Assembly (NCBI GenBank): GCA_964549335.1
Contig: CAZJUQ010000038.1
Coordinates: 62,001 to 126,000 of the forward strand
Source: Sulfidibacterium sp964549335
GTDB taxonomy: Bacteria > Bacteroidota > Bacteroidia > Bacteroidales > F082
Direction: 5' to 3'
Length of the DNA: 64,000 nt
Position 1 is the first letter of the stretch. Every line of letters starts with the position of its first letter. Made by a program: the position numbers and the translations under genes. The notes beneath the pieces were generated by a model. That model searched no databases. It had not been told where the DNA came from and worked only from the letters and a program-made list of their open reading frames with translations. This document shows, one piece after another, positions 27,810 through 36,437 of this stretch.

Positions 27810-28334
27810 TTATCCGTTAAAAACAGTATCCAATTCAACACCGCGCACTTGAGCCACGGTAAACGGGTCGCGCAGTTTGGTAAGGGCATCGATAGTAGCC
27901 TTTACCACTGAGTGTGGGTTTGAAGAGCCTTTCGATTTAGCCAACACATCTTTAATACCTACACTTTCGAGGACGGCACGCATGGCACCACCTGCAATAA
28001 CACCCGTACCGGGAGCGGCAGGTTGAATATAGACTCTGGCACCGCTGTATTTTCCTGTTTGTTCGTGAGGGATAGTTCCTTTGAGCACGGGAACTTTAAC
28101 AAGATGTTTTTTGGCATCGTCGATACCTTTGGCAATTGCCGAGGTTACCTCTTTGGCTTTTCCCAAGCCGTAACCTACCACGCCGTTTTCGTTTCCGACA
28201 ACAACAATTGCAGAAAAGCTAAAGGTACGTCCACCCTTTGTAACTTTTGTTACTCTCTGTATGCTTACCAGCCTGTCTTTAAATTCTATCTCGCTGGATT
28301 TTACTCGTTTTACGTTTGCAGTTGACATAATCAT
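27810..28334 (-). CDS. rpsE: Ribosomal protein S5
   Basis: 174 residues from ATG 28334, which overlaps the rplR stop (TAATG); an ATG two codons later (28328) is an equally possible start. It has the S5 N-terminal double-stranded RNA-binding fold (RLVSIQRVTKVTKGGRTFSFSAIVVVG) and the C-terminal block PAAPGTGVIAGGAMRAVLE and AKSKGSSNPHSVVKATIDAL. S5 lies near the mRNA entry channel and helps decoding accuracy. Confidence 0.97.
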   Translation of the reverse strand: MIMSTANVKRVKSSEIEFKDRLVSIQRVTKVTKGGRTFSFSAIVVVGNENGVVGYGLGKAKEVTSAIAKGIDDAKKHLVKVPVLKGTIPHEQTGKYSGARVYIQPAAPGTGVIAGGAMRAVLESVGIKDVLAKSKGSSNPHSVVKATIDALTKLRDPFTVAQVRGVELDTVFNG

Positions 28335-28696
28335 TAAAATTTTAGTCCACCTTTTCTCGCGGCATCAGCGAGAGATTTAATTCTACCATGATATAAATAA
28401 CCGTTGCGGTCGAAAACCACCGTTTCAATACCTGCTTGTTTAGCTTTTTCGGCTATAAGTTCTCCTACAAGTGCGGCTTGTTCGGTTTTGGTTACCTTTT
28501 TTTCTTCGATACCCTTTTCACGTGATGAAGCAGCGATAATCGTTTTGTTATCATCATCGTTAATCAGTTGTACATAAATTTGTTTATTGCTTCTGAAAAC
28601 AGACATTCTGGGTCTTTGGGCAGTACCGTAAACATGCTTTCTAACCCGCATTTTAATTCTGTTTCTTCTAAAGACTTTTTTATTTTTTATTGCCAT
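28334..28696 (-). CDS. rplR: Ribosomal protein L18
   Basis: 120 residues. RNRIKMRVRKHVYGTAQRPRMSVFRSNKQIYVQLI and the C-terminal FDRNGYLYHGRIKSLADAARKGGL are diagnostic. It binds 5S rRNA together with L5 in the central protuberance. The start follows rplF by 31 bases. Confidence 0.97.
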   Translation of the reverse strand: MAIKNKKVFRRNRIKMRVRKHVYGTAQRPRMSVFRSNKQIYVQLINDDDNKTIIAASSREKGIEEKKVTKTEQAALVGELIAEKAKQAGIETVVFDRNGYLYHGRIKSLADAARKGGLKF

Positions 28697-28727
28697 TTTC
28701 TTTAAGTTTTTTCCGGTTTACATCAGT

Positions 28728-29285
28728 TTATTTTTTCTCGGCGGCTTTACCGGCTTTTCTACGAAGTTCTTCGCCTTTAAACTTAATACCTTTACCTTTG
28801 TAAGGTTCGGGTTTGCGCAAAGAGCGGATTTTAGCGGCAACCTGACCCAACAATTGTTTATCGATGGATTTCAATGTCAAGGTTGGGTTTTTTCCTCTTT
28901 CGGAAACTGCTTCCGCTTTAATTTCGGGAGGTAGTTCCATAAATATATGGTGTGAATAACCCAAAGAAAATTCGAGTAATTGTCCTTTGGCTTCCACTTT
29001 GTAACCTACACCCACAAGTTCCTGAACGGTAGTAAAACCTTCGCTAACACCTTTTACCATATTGTTTATCAAAGAGCGGTACAAACCGTGTTTCGATTTA
29101 TGTTCTTTGCTTTCGGTGGCACGGTTCAAGGTTATTTTTCCGTCTTCAACTTTAACCGTAATGGCAGGATCAATAGTTTGCTGCAGTTCTCCCAATTTAC
29201 CTTTTACCTTAACGACGTTGTTATCGGTAATTGTTATTTCAACCCCTTGGGGTACGATTATCGGCATTTTTCCTATACGTGACAT
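28728..29285 (-). CDS. rplF: Ribosomal protein L6
   Basis: 185 residues. Two tandem L6 folds are visible, beginning MSRIGKMPIIVPQGVEI. The C-terminal motif is KPEPYKGKGIKFKGEELRRKAGK. It sits at the base of the L7/L12 stalk near the sarcin-ricin loop of 23S rRNA. Confidence 0.98.
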   Translation of the reverse strand: MSRIGKMPIIVPQGVEITITDNNVVKVKGKLGELQQTIDPAITVKVEDGKITLNRATESKEHKSKHGLYRSLINNMVKGVSEGFTTVQELVGVGYKVEAKGQLLEFSLGYSHHIFMELPPEIKAEAVSERGKNPTLTLKSIDKQLLGQVAAKIRSLRKPEPYKGKGIKFKGEELRRKAGKAAEKK

Positions 29286-29304
29286 AGCTCTTTCTCCTGT
29301 TTTA

Positions 29305-29706
29305 TTAACTTACATAACAAATTACTTCACCACCGGTTTTTAATGCACGGGCTTCTTTATCGGTGATAACACCTTTTGAAGTGGAAAGGATTGCTATTCC
29401 CAAGCCGTTCATTACTCTGGGGAGTTTGTCGGCGCTGACATATTTACGCAAACCCGGTGTTGAAACCCGTTTGAGGCTGTTAATAGCCGGCATTTTCGTA
29501 ACGGGATGATATTTTAATGCAATTTTAATAGTCCCCTGAGGTCCTTTGTCATCTTCAAACTTATAGTTTAAGATATAACCTTTTTCGAAAAGAATTTTTG
29601 TAATATTCTTTTTAAGGTTGGAGGCAGGGATTTCCACCAAACGGTGTCGTGCTGCCACTGCGTTTCTGATTCTTGTCAAATAGTCTGCTATCGGATCGGT
29701 ATTCAT
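29305..29706 (-). CDS. rpsH: Ribosomal protein S8
   Basis: 133 residues. It starts MNTDPIADYLTRIRNA, with the middle FLRVSTPGLR-like block (SLKRVSTPGLRKYVSADKLPRVMNGLGIAILSTSKGV) and ends GGEVICYVS. It binds helix 21 of 16S rRNA and in many bacteria represses the spc genes by binding its mRNA. Confidence 0.98.
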   Translation of the reverse strand: MNTDPIADYLTRIRNAVAARHRLVEIPASNLKKNITKILFEKGYILNYKFEDDKGPQGTIKIALKYHPVTKMPAINSLKRVSTPGLRKYVSADKLPRVMNGLGIAILSTSKGVITDKEARALKTGGEVICYVS

Positions 29707-29733
29707 CTGATTTATATTTTTCTGTTTATCAAA

Positions 29734-30003
29734 TTACCAACTGGCTTTTTTTATTCCGGGGATAAGACCTTTGAGAGCCATTTCCCTGAAATTGATACGC
29801 GAAATACCAAACTGCCTCATATAGCCTTTCGGGCGTCCGGTAAGTTGACATCTGTTGTGCAATCTAACCGGAGAGGCATTTTTGGGCAATTTTTGCAATT
29901 GCTCGTAGTCGCCTGCAGCTTTCAAAGCTGCACGTTTTGCGGCGTACTTTTCAACCATTTTTTGTCTTTTGCGCTCACGCGCTTTCATCGACTCTTTTGC
30001 CAT
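29734..30003 (-). CDS. rpsN: Ribosomal protein S14 (zinc-free, long form)
   Basis: 89 residues, the long form without a zinc finger: only one Cys (HNRCQLTGRPKGYMRQFGISR), where zinc-type S14 has CxxC pairs and about 61 residues. The C-terminus is REMALKGLIPGIKKASW. Its ATG overlaps the rplE stop by one base. It binds the head of the 30S subunit. Confidence 0.98.
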   Translation of the reverse strand: MAKESMKARERKRQKMVEKYAAKRAALKAAGDYEQLQKLPKNASPVRLHNRCQLTGRPKGYMRQFGISRINFREMALKGLIPGIKKASW

Positions 30004-30566
30004 TAGTTATTCTTTTTTTGATTTTTAAACGGTAATCCAAATTCTTTAAGTAAAGCAAAGGCTTCTTCGTCGGTCTTTGCGGTAGTTACGATGGTGATGT
30101 CCATTCCGTTGATTTTATTCACCTTATCGATGTCAATCTCGGGAAATATAATTTGTTCGGGCACACCAAAGGAATAGTTTCCTCTTCCGTCGAAACCTTT
30201 GTCGTTTATTCCGCGGAAATCGCGCACGCGAGGCAGAGCCACCGAAACGAGGCGGTCAAGAAATTCGTACATTTTGTCGCCTCTGAGAGTAACTCTCACC
30301 CCTATTGGGTTTCCTCTTCTGAGTTTAAAGTTCGACACGTCTCTTTTCGATATTGTAGGCACAGCTTTTTGACCTGTAATTGCGGTCATTTCGGCAATAC
30401 CCAAGTCAATAAGTTTTTTATCGGTAAGAGCGGCACTGATACCCTGGTTAAGGGCTATCTTAGTAATCTTAGGCACCTGCATAACGGTTTTGTAGTTGAA
30501 TTTTTTCATCAACGCAGGCACAATCTCCTCTTTATAAGTTTTTTCTAATCTAGGTTGATATTTCAT
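30003..30566 (-). CDS. rplE: Ribosomal protein L5
   Basis: 187 residues. Diagnostic blocks are LEKTYKEEIVPALMKKFNY, ITGQKAVPTISKRDVSNFKLRRG.PIG.RVTLRG and the late FGVPEQIIFPEIDIDKV followed by MDITIVTTAKTDEEA. It binds 5S rRNA and contacts P-site tRNA. It overlaps both neighbours by one base, indicating translational coupling. Confidence 0.98.
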   Translation of the reverse strand: MKYQPRLEKTYKEEIVPALMKKFNYKTVMQVPKITKIALNQGISAALTDKKLIDLGIAEMTAITGQKAVPTISKRDVSNFKLRRGNPIGVRVTLRGDKMYEFLDRLVSVALPRVRDFRGINDKGFDGRGNYSFGVPEQIIFPEIDIDKVNKINGMDITIVTTAKTDEEAFALLKEFGLPFKNQKKNN

Positions 30567-30886
30567 TATTTAATTACCTCCCCTGATTTTTTTGAATAAC
30601 GAACTGATTTTCCTGTTTTTTCGTCCAATTTTCTTCCTATCCTTGTAACGTTACCGGCTTTATCGATAAGTTTAAGGTTGGAAACATGAATGGGGGCTTC
30701 TTTTTTAATAATGCCTCCATTCGGATATTGGGCATTAGGTTTGGTATGTTTTGATACCAGATTAACACCTTCGACGATGGCTTTGTTTTTTTCAACGATA
30801 ACTTCGAGCACTCTTCCCGACACTCCCTTATCGTTTCCGGCAATTACCATCACGTTATCTCCTTTTTTTATATGCAACTTTGCCAT
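30566..30886 (-). CDS. rplX: Ribosomal protein L24
   Basis: 106 residues from ATG 30886 (MAKLHIKKGDNVMVIAGNDKG); the frame continues 17 codons upstream into the rplN spacer but that part is not L24-like. The KOW motif lies at ~5-35. SVRYSKKSGEVIK closes the protein. L24 is an early 50S assembly initiator at the tunnel exit. Confidence 0.97.
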   Translation of the reverse strand: MAKLHIKKGDNVMVIAGNDKGVSGRVLEVIVEKNKAIVEGVNLVSKHTKPNAQYPNGGIIKKEAPIHVSNLKLIDKAGNVTRIGRKLDEKTGKSVRYSKKSGEVIK

Positions 30887-30908
30887 AATAGTAAACTTTC
30901 TTTGTTTT

Positions 30909-31277
30909 TTAAAGCACTTCGGGTGCCAATGAAACAATTTTCATATATTGTTTTTCGCGGAGTTCTCTTGCTACGGGGCCGAAAATACGGGTACCAATCA
31001 TTTCGCCTCCGGCATTCAAGAGCACACATGCGTTATCATCGAAACGGATATAAGATCCGTCGTTTCTTCTAATCTCTTTTTTGGTTCTTACAACCACTGC
31101 TTTCGAAACGGTTCCTTTTTTAACGTTACCCGAGGGTAAAGCGCTCTTAACGGTAACCACAATTTGGTCGCCAATGCGGGCATAACGTTTACCTGTTCCG
31201 CCAAGGACTCTAATTACCAGCACTTCTTTTGCTCCGCTGTTATCAGCAACCTTAAGTCTTGATTCTTGTTGTACCAT
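30909..31277 (-). CDS. rplN: Ribosomal protein L14
   Basis: 122 residues, canonical length. MVQQESRLKVADNSGAKEVLVIRVLGG, RIGDQIVVTVKSALPSGNVKKG and the end GPVARELREKQYMKIVSLAPEVL identify it. It forms intersubunit bridge contacts beside L19. Confidence 0.98.
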   Translation of the reverse strand: MVQQESRLKVADNSGAKEVLVIRVLGGTGKRYARIGDQIVVTVKSALPSGNVKKGTVSKAVVVRTKKEIRRNDGSYIRFDDNACVLLNAGGEMIGTRIFGPVARELREKQYMKIVSLAPEVL

Positions 31278-31279
31278 GG

Positions 31280-31537
31280 TTATTTAGCTCTTTCAATTAT
31301 TTCTACTAATCTCCAATTTTTATTTTTGCTCAAGGGTCGAGTTTCCATAATGCGAACGGTATCGCCTACATTACACTCGTTGTTTTCGTCGTGTGCAATA
31401 AATTTTTTGGTTCGTTTGATAAATTTACCGTAAATGGGGTGTTTGAATCGACGTTCGATTTTAACGACGATAGATTTGTCCATTTTATTACTAACGACCA
31501 AGCCTATTCTTTCTTTTCTAAGATTTCTCTTTTCCAT
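31280..31537 (-). CDS. rpsQ: Ribosomal protein S17
   Basis: 85 residues. It is an OB fold with RKERIGLVVSNKMDKSIVVKIERR and the block HPIYGKFIKRTKKFIAHDE, then NVGDTVRIMETRPLSKNKNWRLVEIIE. It is a primary 16S rRNA-binding protein of the 30S body. Confidence 0.98.
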   Translation of the reverse strand: MEKRNLRKERIGLVVSNKMDKSIVVKIERRFKHPIYGKFIKRTKKFIAHDENNECNVGDTVRIMETRPLSKNKNWRLVEIIERAK

Positions 31538-31545
31538 TGTCCTGC

Positions 31546-31752
31546 TTACTTTTTGTTTGATTCCTCTAATTCTCTTTTCCTCAGTTCGGTTTTCATCCGG
31601 GCAATTGTTCTTTTGGTTTCAGTGATTTTATGAGGATTATCGAGTGGTGAAACGGCATGATTGAGTTTAAGACGTGTAAGGAGTTTTTGTTCCTCCTCGA
31701 GTCTGTCAATAAGGTCAGCCGTACTCATTTCTTTTACAACTTCTTGTTTCAT
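31546..31752 (-). CDS. rpmC: Ribosomal protein L29
   Basis: 68 residues, a two-helix hairpin: MSTADLIDRLEEEQKLLTRLKLNHAVSPLDNPHKITETKRTIARMKTELR is the family pattern, here in shortened quotation as the SPLDNPHKITETKRTIARM block. It lies at the tunnel exit near L23. The gap to rpsQ is 8 bases. Confidence 0.97.
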   Translation of the reverse strand: MKQEVVKEMSTADLIDRLEEEQKLLTRLKLNHAVSPLDNPHKITETKRTIARMKTELRKRELEESNKK

Positions 31753-31760
31753 TTTCTTAA

Positions 31761-32183
31761 TTAATTTTCAATATAATCACGTCTAACAATAAACTTTGTT
31801 TTCACCGGTAATTTTTGAGCGGCAAGTCTCAAAGCTTCTTTTGCGATATTCAAAGGTACGCCTTCGGCTTCGAAAAGGATTCTACCGGGAGTAACACGTG
31901 CGACAAAGTATTCGGGAGCACCTTTACCTTTACCCATACGAACCTCGGCGGGTTTTTTGGTAACCGGTTTATCGGGGAAAATTCGAATCCAGATTTGTCC
32001 TTCACGTTTCATATAACGGGTAACCGCCTGACGAGCGGCCTCAATTTGTCGTGATGTAATCCAGGCTTGTTCCAAAGTTTTGATACCGAACGAACCGAAT
32101 GCAAGTTGGTTTCCTCTTTGGGAATTGCCTTTCATGCGGCCTTTTTGCTGTTTCCTGAATTTTGTTTTTTTAGGTTGTAACAT
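31761..32183 (-). CDS. rplP: Ribosomal protein L16
   Basis: 140 residues. MLQPKKTKFRKQQKGRMKG, the GSFGIKTLEQAWITSRQIEA segment, IFPDKPVTKKPAEVRMGKGKG and RVTPGRILFEAEG are all family marks. It contacts the A-site tRNA elbow in the 50S subunit. Confidence 0.98.
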   Translation of the reverse strand: MLQPKKTKFRKQQKGRMKGNSQRGNQLAFGSFGIKTLEQAWITSRQIEAARQAVTRYMKREGQIWIRIFPDKPVTKKPAEVRMGKGKGAPEYFVARVTPGRILFEAEGVPLNIAKEALRLAAQKLPVKTKFIVRRDYIEN

Positions 32184-32218
32184 CGTCTTATACCTTTATA
32201 TATTCGTATTACCTTCTA

Positions 32219-32929
32219 TTATTTTCTTCTTCTTTGATGACGTCCGCCGTGCGAACCTTTAGGTCCTTTTCCCGACGATTGTTTTACACCAACGAGCTCG
32301 GGTTTGCCGTAGATTTCACCTTTGAATATCCACACTTTAATACCAATACGTCCGTATGTGGTGTGTGCTTCGGTCATGTTGTAATCTATATCGGCGCGCA
32401 AAGTATGCAAGGGGATACGTCCCTCTTTGTACATTTCGCTTCGAGCCATTTCGGCGCCGCCAACACGTCCTGATATAACCACTTTGATACCTTCGGCACC
32501 GAGACGCATACTTGAGGCGATGGCGGTTTTTATGGCACGACGGAAAGAGACGCGTCCTTCGATTTGCCGTGCAATGTTTGCGGCTACAATTTTGGCATCT
32601 AATTCGGGGCGTTTTATCTCCGAAATATTTATTTGCACCTCTTTTTCCGTAAGTTTTTTCAACTCCTCTTTAAGTTTATCAACTTCGGTACCACCTTTAC
32701 CTATTATTATTCCGGGGCGGGCGGTAAAAATAGTAACGGTAACCATTTTCAAGGTTCGTTCTATTGCAATTTTTGAGATACCTGCTTTTGCCAAACGTGC
32801 ATTAAGGTATTTTCTGATGGCATCGTCTTCAACAAGTTTGTCGGCAAAATTTTTACCGCCATACCAGTACGAATCCCATCCTTTGATGATTCCTAACCTG
32901 AGCCCTATTGGATTAGTCTTTTGTCCCAT
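32219..32929 (-). CDS. rpsC: Ribosomal protein S3
   Basis: 236 residues. The N-terminal part begins MGQKTNPIGLRLGIIKGWDS. A KH domain follows with GIIIGKGG. The C-terminal domain has RAIKTAIASSMRLGAEGIKV, RAEMARSE-type GGAEMARSEMYKEGRIPLHTL and ends in a basic GPKGSHGGRHQRRRK tail. It lines the mRNA entry channel. Confidence 0.98.
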   Translation of the reverse strand: MGQKTNPIGLRLGIIKGWDSYWYGGKNFADKLVEDDAIRKYLNARLAKAGISKIAIERTLKMVTVTIFTARPGIIIGKGGTEVDKLKEELKKLTEKEVQINISEIKRPELDAKIVAANIARQIEGRVSFRRAIKTAIASSMRLGAEGIKVVISGRVGGAEMARSEMYKEGRIPLHTLRADIDYNMTEAHTTYGRIGIKVWIFKGEIYGKPELVGVKQSSGKGPKGSHGGRHQRRRK

Positions 32930-32939
32930 TATCTATTTA

Positions 32940-33395
32940 TTAATTTTTTTTATTAATATCCGTATTTTCCTCTACAGTAGTTTCGGCAAATTCCGTTTCC
33001 TGAACCCTGTTTCCAAGAACAATTGTAACGTGGTTTGAGCGTTTTCTGATACGATGTGCTCGTCCTTGAGGTGCAGGTTGAATACGTTTAAGCATTCTTC
33101 CGCCGTCAACAAAAATTTCTTTTATATAGAGTTGATTGTCTTCGATACGTGCGCCTTCGTTTTTCACTTCCCAGTTGGCAATGGCCGAACGAAGAAGTTT
33201 ATAAACATATTTGGCATTTTCTTTTTGCAAATGTTGCAAAACGTTTAAAGCTTGTTCTACATCCATACCTCTAACCAGGTCGGCTACGAGCCTCATTTTG
33301 CGTGGTGAGGTGGGAACATTACGCAATTTGGCAATGTATTGTGTTTTGCGTGCTTCTTTGCGTTTTTCAGCGCTGTTATGTTTTCTAGATCCCAT
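32940..33395 (-). CDS. rplV: Ribosomal protein L22 with terminal extensions
   Basis: 151 residues against ~110 in most bacteria, longer at both ends: a basic start (MGSRKHNSAEKRKEARKTQ) and an acidic end (ETEFAETTVEENTDINKKN). The core has LRNVPTSPRKMRLVADLVRG and the tunnel-lining hairpin (GGRMLKRIQPAPQGRAHRIR, macrolide-contact region), which looks intact. It spans the polypeptide exit tunnel wall. Confidence 0.97.
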   Translation of the reverse strand: MGSRKHNSAEKRKEARKTQYIAKLRNVPTSPRKMRLVADLVRGMDVEQALNVLQHLQKENAKYVYKLLRSAIANWEVKNEGARIEDNQLYIKEIFVDGGRMLKRIQPAPQGRAHRIRKRSNHVTIVLGNRVQETEFAETTVEENTDINKKN

Positions 33396-33412
33396 TTTTG
33401 CTATACTTTGCT

Positions 33413-33691
33413 TTATTTTCTACCTTTATCTTTTTTACCTGCATGACCTCTGAAAAGCCGTGTTGGTGCAAATTCTCCCAGTTTGTGTCCTACCATATTT
33501 TCGGTAATATAAACGGGGATAAATTTGTTACCATTGTGTACGGCAATAGTTTGACCGACAAAATCAGGCGAAATCATGGAAGCTCGCGACCAAGTTTTTA
33601 TCACGGTTTTTTTTCCTGATTCGATGTTGGCCATTATCTTTCTTTCGAGTTTGTAATCGATGTATGGTCCTTTTTTTAATGAACGGCTCAT
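33413..33691 (-). CDS. rpsS: Ribosomal protein S19
   Basis: 92 residues. MSRSLKKGPYIDYKLERKI, the IKTWSRASMISPDFVGQTI block and HNGNKFIPVYITENMVGHKL are the usual marks, ending in a basic AGKKDKGRK tail. It forms a complex with S13 in the 30S head. Confidence 0.98.
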   Translation of the reverse strand: MSRSLKKGPYIDYKLERKIMANIESGKKTVIKTWSRASMISPDFVGQTIAVHNGNKFIPVYITENMVGHKLGEFAPTRLFRGHAGKKDKGRK

Positions 33692-33716
33692 ATCAATATC
33701 TAATTAATTGGGTAAA

Positions 33717-34538
33717 TTACTTTCTCTTTTCAACGATGTATCTGTTGGATACTTTCTTTTTGTCACGTGTTTTATAACCTTTGGCGGGTAAGCCTTTACG
33801 TGAGCGGGGATGACCACCGGAGGCACGTCCTTCGCCACCACCCATGGGGTGGTCAACGGGGTTCATGGCAACGCCGCGAACTCTCGGACGGCGACCCAAC
33901 CAGCGGCTGCGTCCTGCTTTACCCGATTTTTCGAGGCTGTGGTCGGGGTTTGAAACCATACCCACAGTGGCTTTGCAAGTTTGCAAGAGCATTCTTGTTT
34001 CACCCGAAGGGAGTTTCAAAATTGCATATTTTCCGTCACGTGACATAAGTTGTGCATAGGAGCCGGCGCTACGAGCCATTTTTGCTCCCTGGCCGGGACG
34101 CAGTTCGATATTGTGAACTATTGTACCGAAAGGAATTTCGCTTAAATATAATGTATTTCCAATTTCGGGCGATACACCTTTTCCCGAGACAACTTTTTGT
34201 CCCACTTTAAGTCCTTGCGGAGCAATAATATATCTTTTTTCGCCGTCGGCATAACTGATAAGAGCGATACGCGCGGTTCTGTTAGGGTCGTATTCAATAC
34301 TTTTAACAGTACCGGGGATTCCCTCTTTATCGCGTTTAAAATCGATAACTCTATATCTCTGTTTGTGTCCGCCGCCGATATTACGAACGGTCATTTTACC
34401 TTCGCTGTTACGACCGCCGGAACTTTTTTTCTTTGCCAACAAGCTTTTTTCGGGTTTACTTGCTGTAATGTCATCAAAAGCGCTAATAATCTTAAAGCGC
34501 TGACCCGGTGTTGTAGGTTTGTATTTCTTTAAAGCCAT
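33717..34538 (-). CDS. rplB: Ribosomal protein L2
   Basis: 273 residues, canonical length. The RNA-binding OB and SH3-like domains are followed by the C-terminal MNPVDHPMGGGEGRASGGHP loop. The His in VDHP that matters for peptidyl-transferase assembly is kept; the second His found in most phyla is Met. It is essential for subunit joining. Confidence 0.98.
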   Translation of the reverse strand: MALKKYKPTTPGQRFKIISAFDDITASKPEKSLLAKKKSSGGRNSEGKMTVRNIGGGHKQRYRVIDFKRDKEGIPGTVKSIEYDPNRTARIALISYADGEKRYIIAPQGLKVGQKVVSGKGVSPEIGNTLYLSEIPFGTIVHNIELRPGQGAKMARSAGSYAQLMSRDGKYAILKLPSGETRMLLQTCKATVGMVSNPDHSLEKSGKAGRSRWLGRRPRVRGVAMNPVDHPMGGGEGRASGGHPRSRKGLPAKGYKTRDKKKVSNRYIVEKRK

Positions 34539-34543
34539 TTTTC

Positions 34544-34834
34544 TTAGATGTTGCTAAAAAAATCAATCGTTTCTCCTTCGGCCAATGTTACTATAGCCTT
34601 TTTATAGGCATTTGTTCTGCCTGAAATCACACCCGATTTGGTAAATCTGGATTTCAGTTTGCCTGAATAATTCATGGTGTTAACCGAAAGTACCTGTACG
34701 TTATACAGGCTTTCCACCTCGTTTTTAATCTGAACTTTATTTGCGCGTTTGTCAACGATAAAGCCAAATTGATTAAGGGTTTCGCCCTTGGCAGTCATTT
34801 TTTCGGTAATTACCGGTTTTAAAATTACACCCAT
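34544..34834 (-). CDS. rplW: Ribosomal protein L23
   Basis: 96 residues. VILKPVITEKMTAKGETLNQFGFIVDKRANKVQIK is the diagnostic N-terminal half, quoted here for its VITEKM and F.VD..ANK.QIK motifs. L23 is the docking site for trigger factor and SRP at the tunnel exit. Confidence 0.97.
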   Translation of the reverse strand: MGVILKPVITEKMTAKGETLNQFGFIVDKRANKVQIKNEVESLYNVQVLSVNTMNYSGKLKSRFTKSGVISGRTNAYKKAIVTLAEGETIDFFSNI

Positions 34835-34846
34835 CTTTCCTCTGTT

Positions 34847-35479
34847 TTATTTGTTAGTAAACAGTTCTTCAATAACCTTCACCGATTTTTCCATTAATAT
34901 CAGTGTTTTGGCTTCCAATATTTCGTAAGTATTGATAGTTTCGGCACGACGAACTTTAACGTTTTTCAGGTTACGTGCAGCGAGATACAGGTTAGCGTCG
35001 GTATCGGGAATTAAAAGAAGGTTCTTGGATTTTTCCACACCGAGGTTATTGAGTATTTCCACAAAACTTTTTGTTTTATGGTTATCCATTTTGAAATCTT
35101 CCACTACAAGAATTTGTCCGTCCTTTGCCTTATAAGTAAGTGCCGATTTACGTGCAAGTGCTTTTACCTTTTTGTTGAGTTTAATGATGTAATCGCGCGG
35201 GTGAGGTCCGAAGACACGACCACCGCCACGAAACAAAGGGTTTTTAATATCGCCTGCACGCGCTGTTCCGGTACCTTTTTGACGTTTTATTTTACGGGTA
35301 CTTCCCGAGACGTCGCTTCTTTCTCTCGAATCGTGAGTACCTTGACGTTTGTTAGCCATGTATCGTTTAGCATCCAAATAGATTACATGGTCGTTGGGTT
35401 CAATACCAAAGATATTATCGTTCAATAACACCTTTCTTCCGGTGTCTTCACCCTTAATATTTTTTACTGCTAACTCCAT
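34847..35479 (-). CDS. rplD: Ribosomal protein L4
   Basis: 210 residues. The family extended loop is present (KRQGTHDSRERSDVSGSTRKIKRQKGTGTARAGDIKNPLFRGGGRVFGPHPRDY, known for lining the exit tunnel; core motif KQKGTG-like RQKGTGTARAG). The start overlaps the rplC stop by 10 bases. In some bacteria L4 autoregulates the S10 operon; no such leader is evident here. Confidence 0.97.
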   Translation of the reverse strand: MELAVKNIKGEDTGRKVLLNDNIFGIEPNDHVIYLDAKRYMANKRQGTHDSRERSDVSGSTRKIKRQKGTGTARAGDIKNPLFRGGGRVFGPHPRDYIIKLNKKVKALARKSALTYKAKDGQILVVEDFKMDNHKTKSFVEILNNLGVEKSKNLLLIPDTDANLYLAARNLKNVKVRRAETINTYEILEAKTLILMEKSVKVIEELFTNK

Positions 35480-36093
35480 CTTTCAATGATTACATATGAA
35501 TTATTGGGTCCTGGAACAGAACCTTTAACAACCAATAAATTTTTCTCGGGCACGATTTTCATAACCTTGAGGTTAATCATTTTGACACGGTTACCACCGG
35601 TACGTCCTGCCATGCGCATACCTTTAAACACCCTTGAGGGATACGAAGATGCGCCAATTGAACCGGGAGCTCTCATTCTGTTGTGCTGTCCGTGTGTTGC
35701 ATCGTTAACGCCTCTGAAACCGTGGCGTTTTACTACTCCCTGAAATCCTTTACCTTTAGAAATTCCTACCACATCAATAAATTCGCCTTCTTTAAATACC
35801 TCAACGGTAATTATCTCTCCGAAATGTTTTTGTTCTTCGAAACGGGTAAATTCGCGAATAATTTTCTTGGGAGTGGTTTTAGCTTTGGCAAAATGACCTT
35901 TAAGAGCCTTTGTGGTATGCTTTTCCGTTTTATCGTCATACGCCAGTTGAATAGCAGAATAGCCGTCTTTTTCGACGGTTCGAACCTGAGTAACCACACA
36001 GGGTCCTGCTTCTATGACAGTACACGGGATACTTTTCCCGTTTTCGTCATATATGCTGGTCATACCTATTTTTTTTCCAATTAATCCTGACAT
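35470..36093 (-). CDS. rplC: Ribosomal protein L3
   Basis: 207 residues. MSGLIGKKIGMTSIYDENG is the typical start. The central finger has GFQGVVKRHGFRG and THGQHNRMRAPGSIG, with the Gln of the HGQ motif that is methylated in some bacteria. It nucleates 50S assembly and reaches the peptidyl-transferase centre. Confidence 0.98.
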   Translation of the reverse strand: MSGLIGKKIGMTSIYDENGKSIPCTVIEAGPCVVTQVRTVEKDGYSAIQLAYDDKTEKHTTKALKGHFAKAKTTPKKIIREFTRFEEQKHFGEIITVEVFKEGEFIDVVGISKGKGFQGVVKRHGFRGVNDATHGQHNRMRAPGSIGASSYPSRVFKGMRMAGRTGGNRVKMINLKVMKIVPEKNLLVVKGSVPGPNNSYVIIERWS

Positions 36094-36118
36094 TGCTTTC
36101 CGTCTTTAAGCTTTATTA

Positions 36119-36424
36119 TCAAACTTTAATCTCTACTTCAATACCACTGGGAAGTTCCAGTTTCATTAGTGCGTCAATGGTTTTTGAGGATGAGTTATAC
36201 ACATCCATCAACCTTTTGAAGGTGCTAAGTTCAAACTGTTCACGCGATTTTTTATTGACAAATGTCGAACGGTTTACAGTGAACACTTTTTTATGTGTCG
36301 GTAAAGGGATAGGACCGCTAACCACGGCTCCCGTCGATTTTACCGTCTTTACGATCGTTGCGGCTGATTTGTCTATCAGGTTATGATCGTACGATTTTAG
36401 TTTTATTCTTATTCTCTGACTCAC
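36119..36424 (-). CDS. rpsJ: Ribosomal protein S10
   Basis: 101 residues. It starts MSQRIRIKLKSYDHNLIDKSA and has TGAVVSGPIPLPTHKKVFTVNRS followed by KKSREQFELSTFKRL. It is a 30S head protein and also NusB's partner in transcription antitermination. It follows fusA directly (13 bases), with no tuf gene between, unlike proteobacteria. Confidence 0.98.
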   Translation of the reverse strand: MSQRIRIKLKSYDHNLIDKSAATIVKTVKSTGAVVSGPIPLPTHKKVFTVNRSTFVNKKSREQFELSTFKRLMDVYNSSSKTIDALMKLELPSGIEVEIKV

Positions 36425-36437
36425 TTTTATAATAGTT

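Noticed and set aside
32427..33038. A 203-codon open frame on the plus strand across rpsC and rplV
   Set aside because: Antisense to two essential ribosomal protein genes with perfect family motifs; no independent support.
36425..36437. Search for tuf between fusA and rpsJ
   Set aside because: The gap is 13 bases. In Bacteroidota tuf usually lies elsewhere, so its absence is normal.
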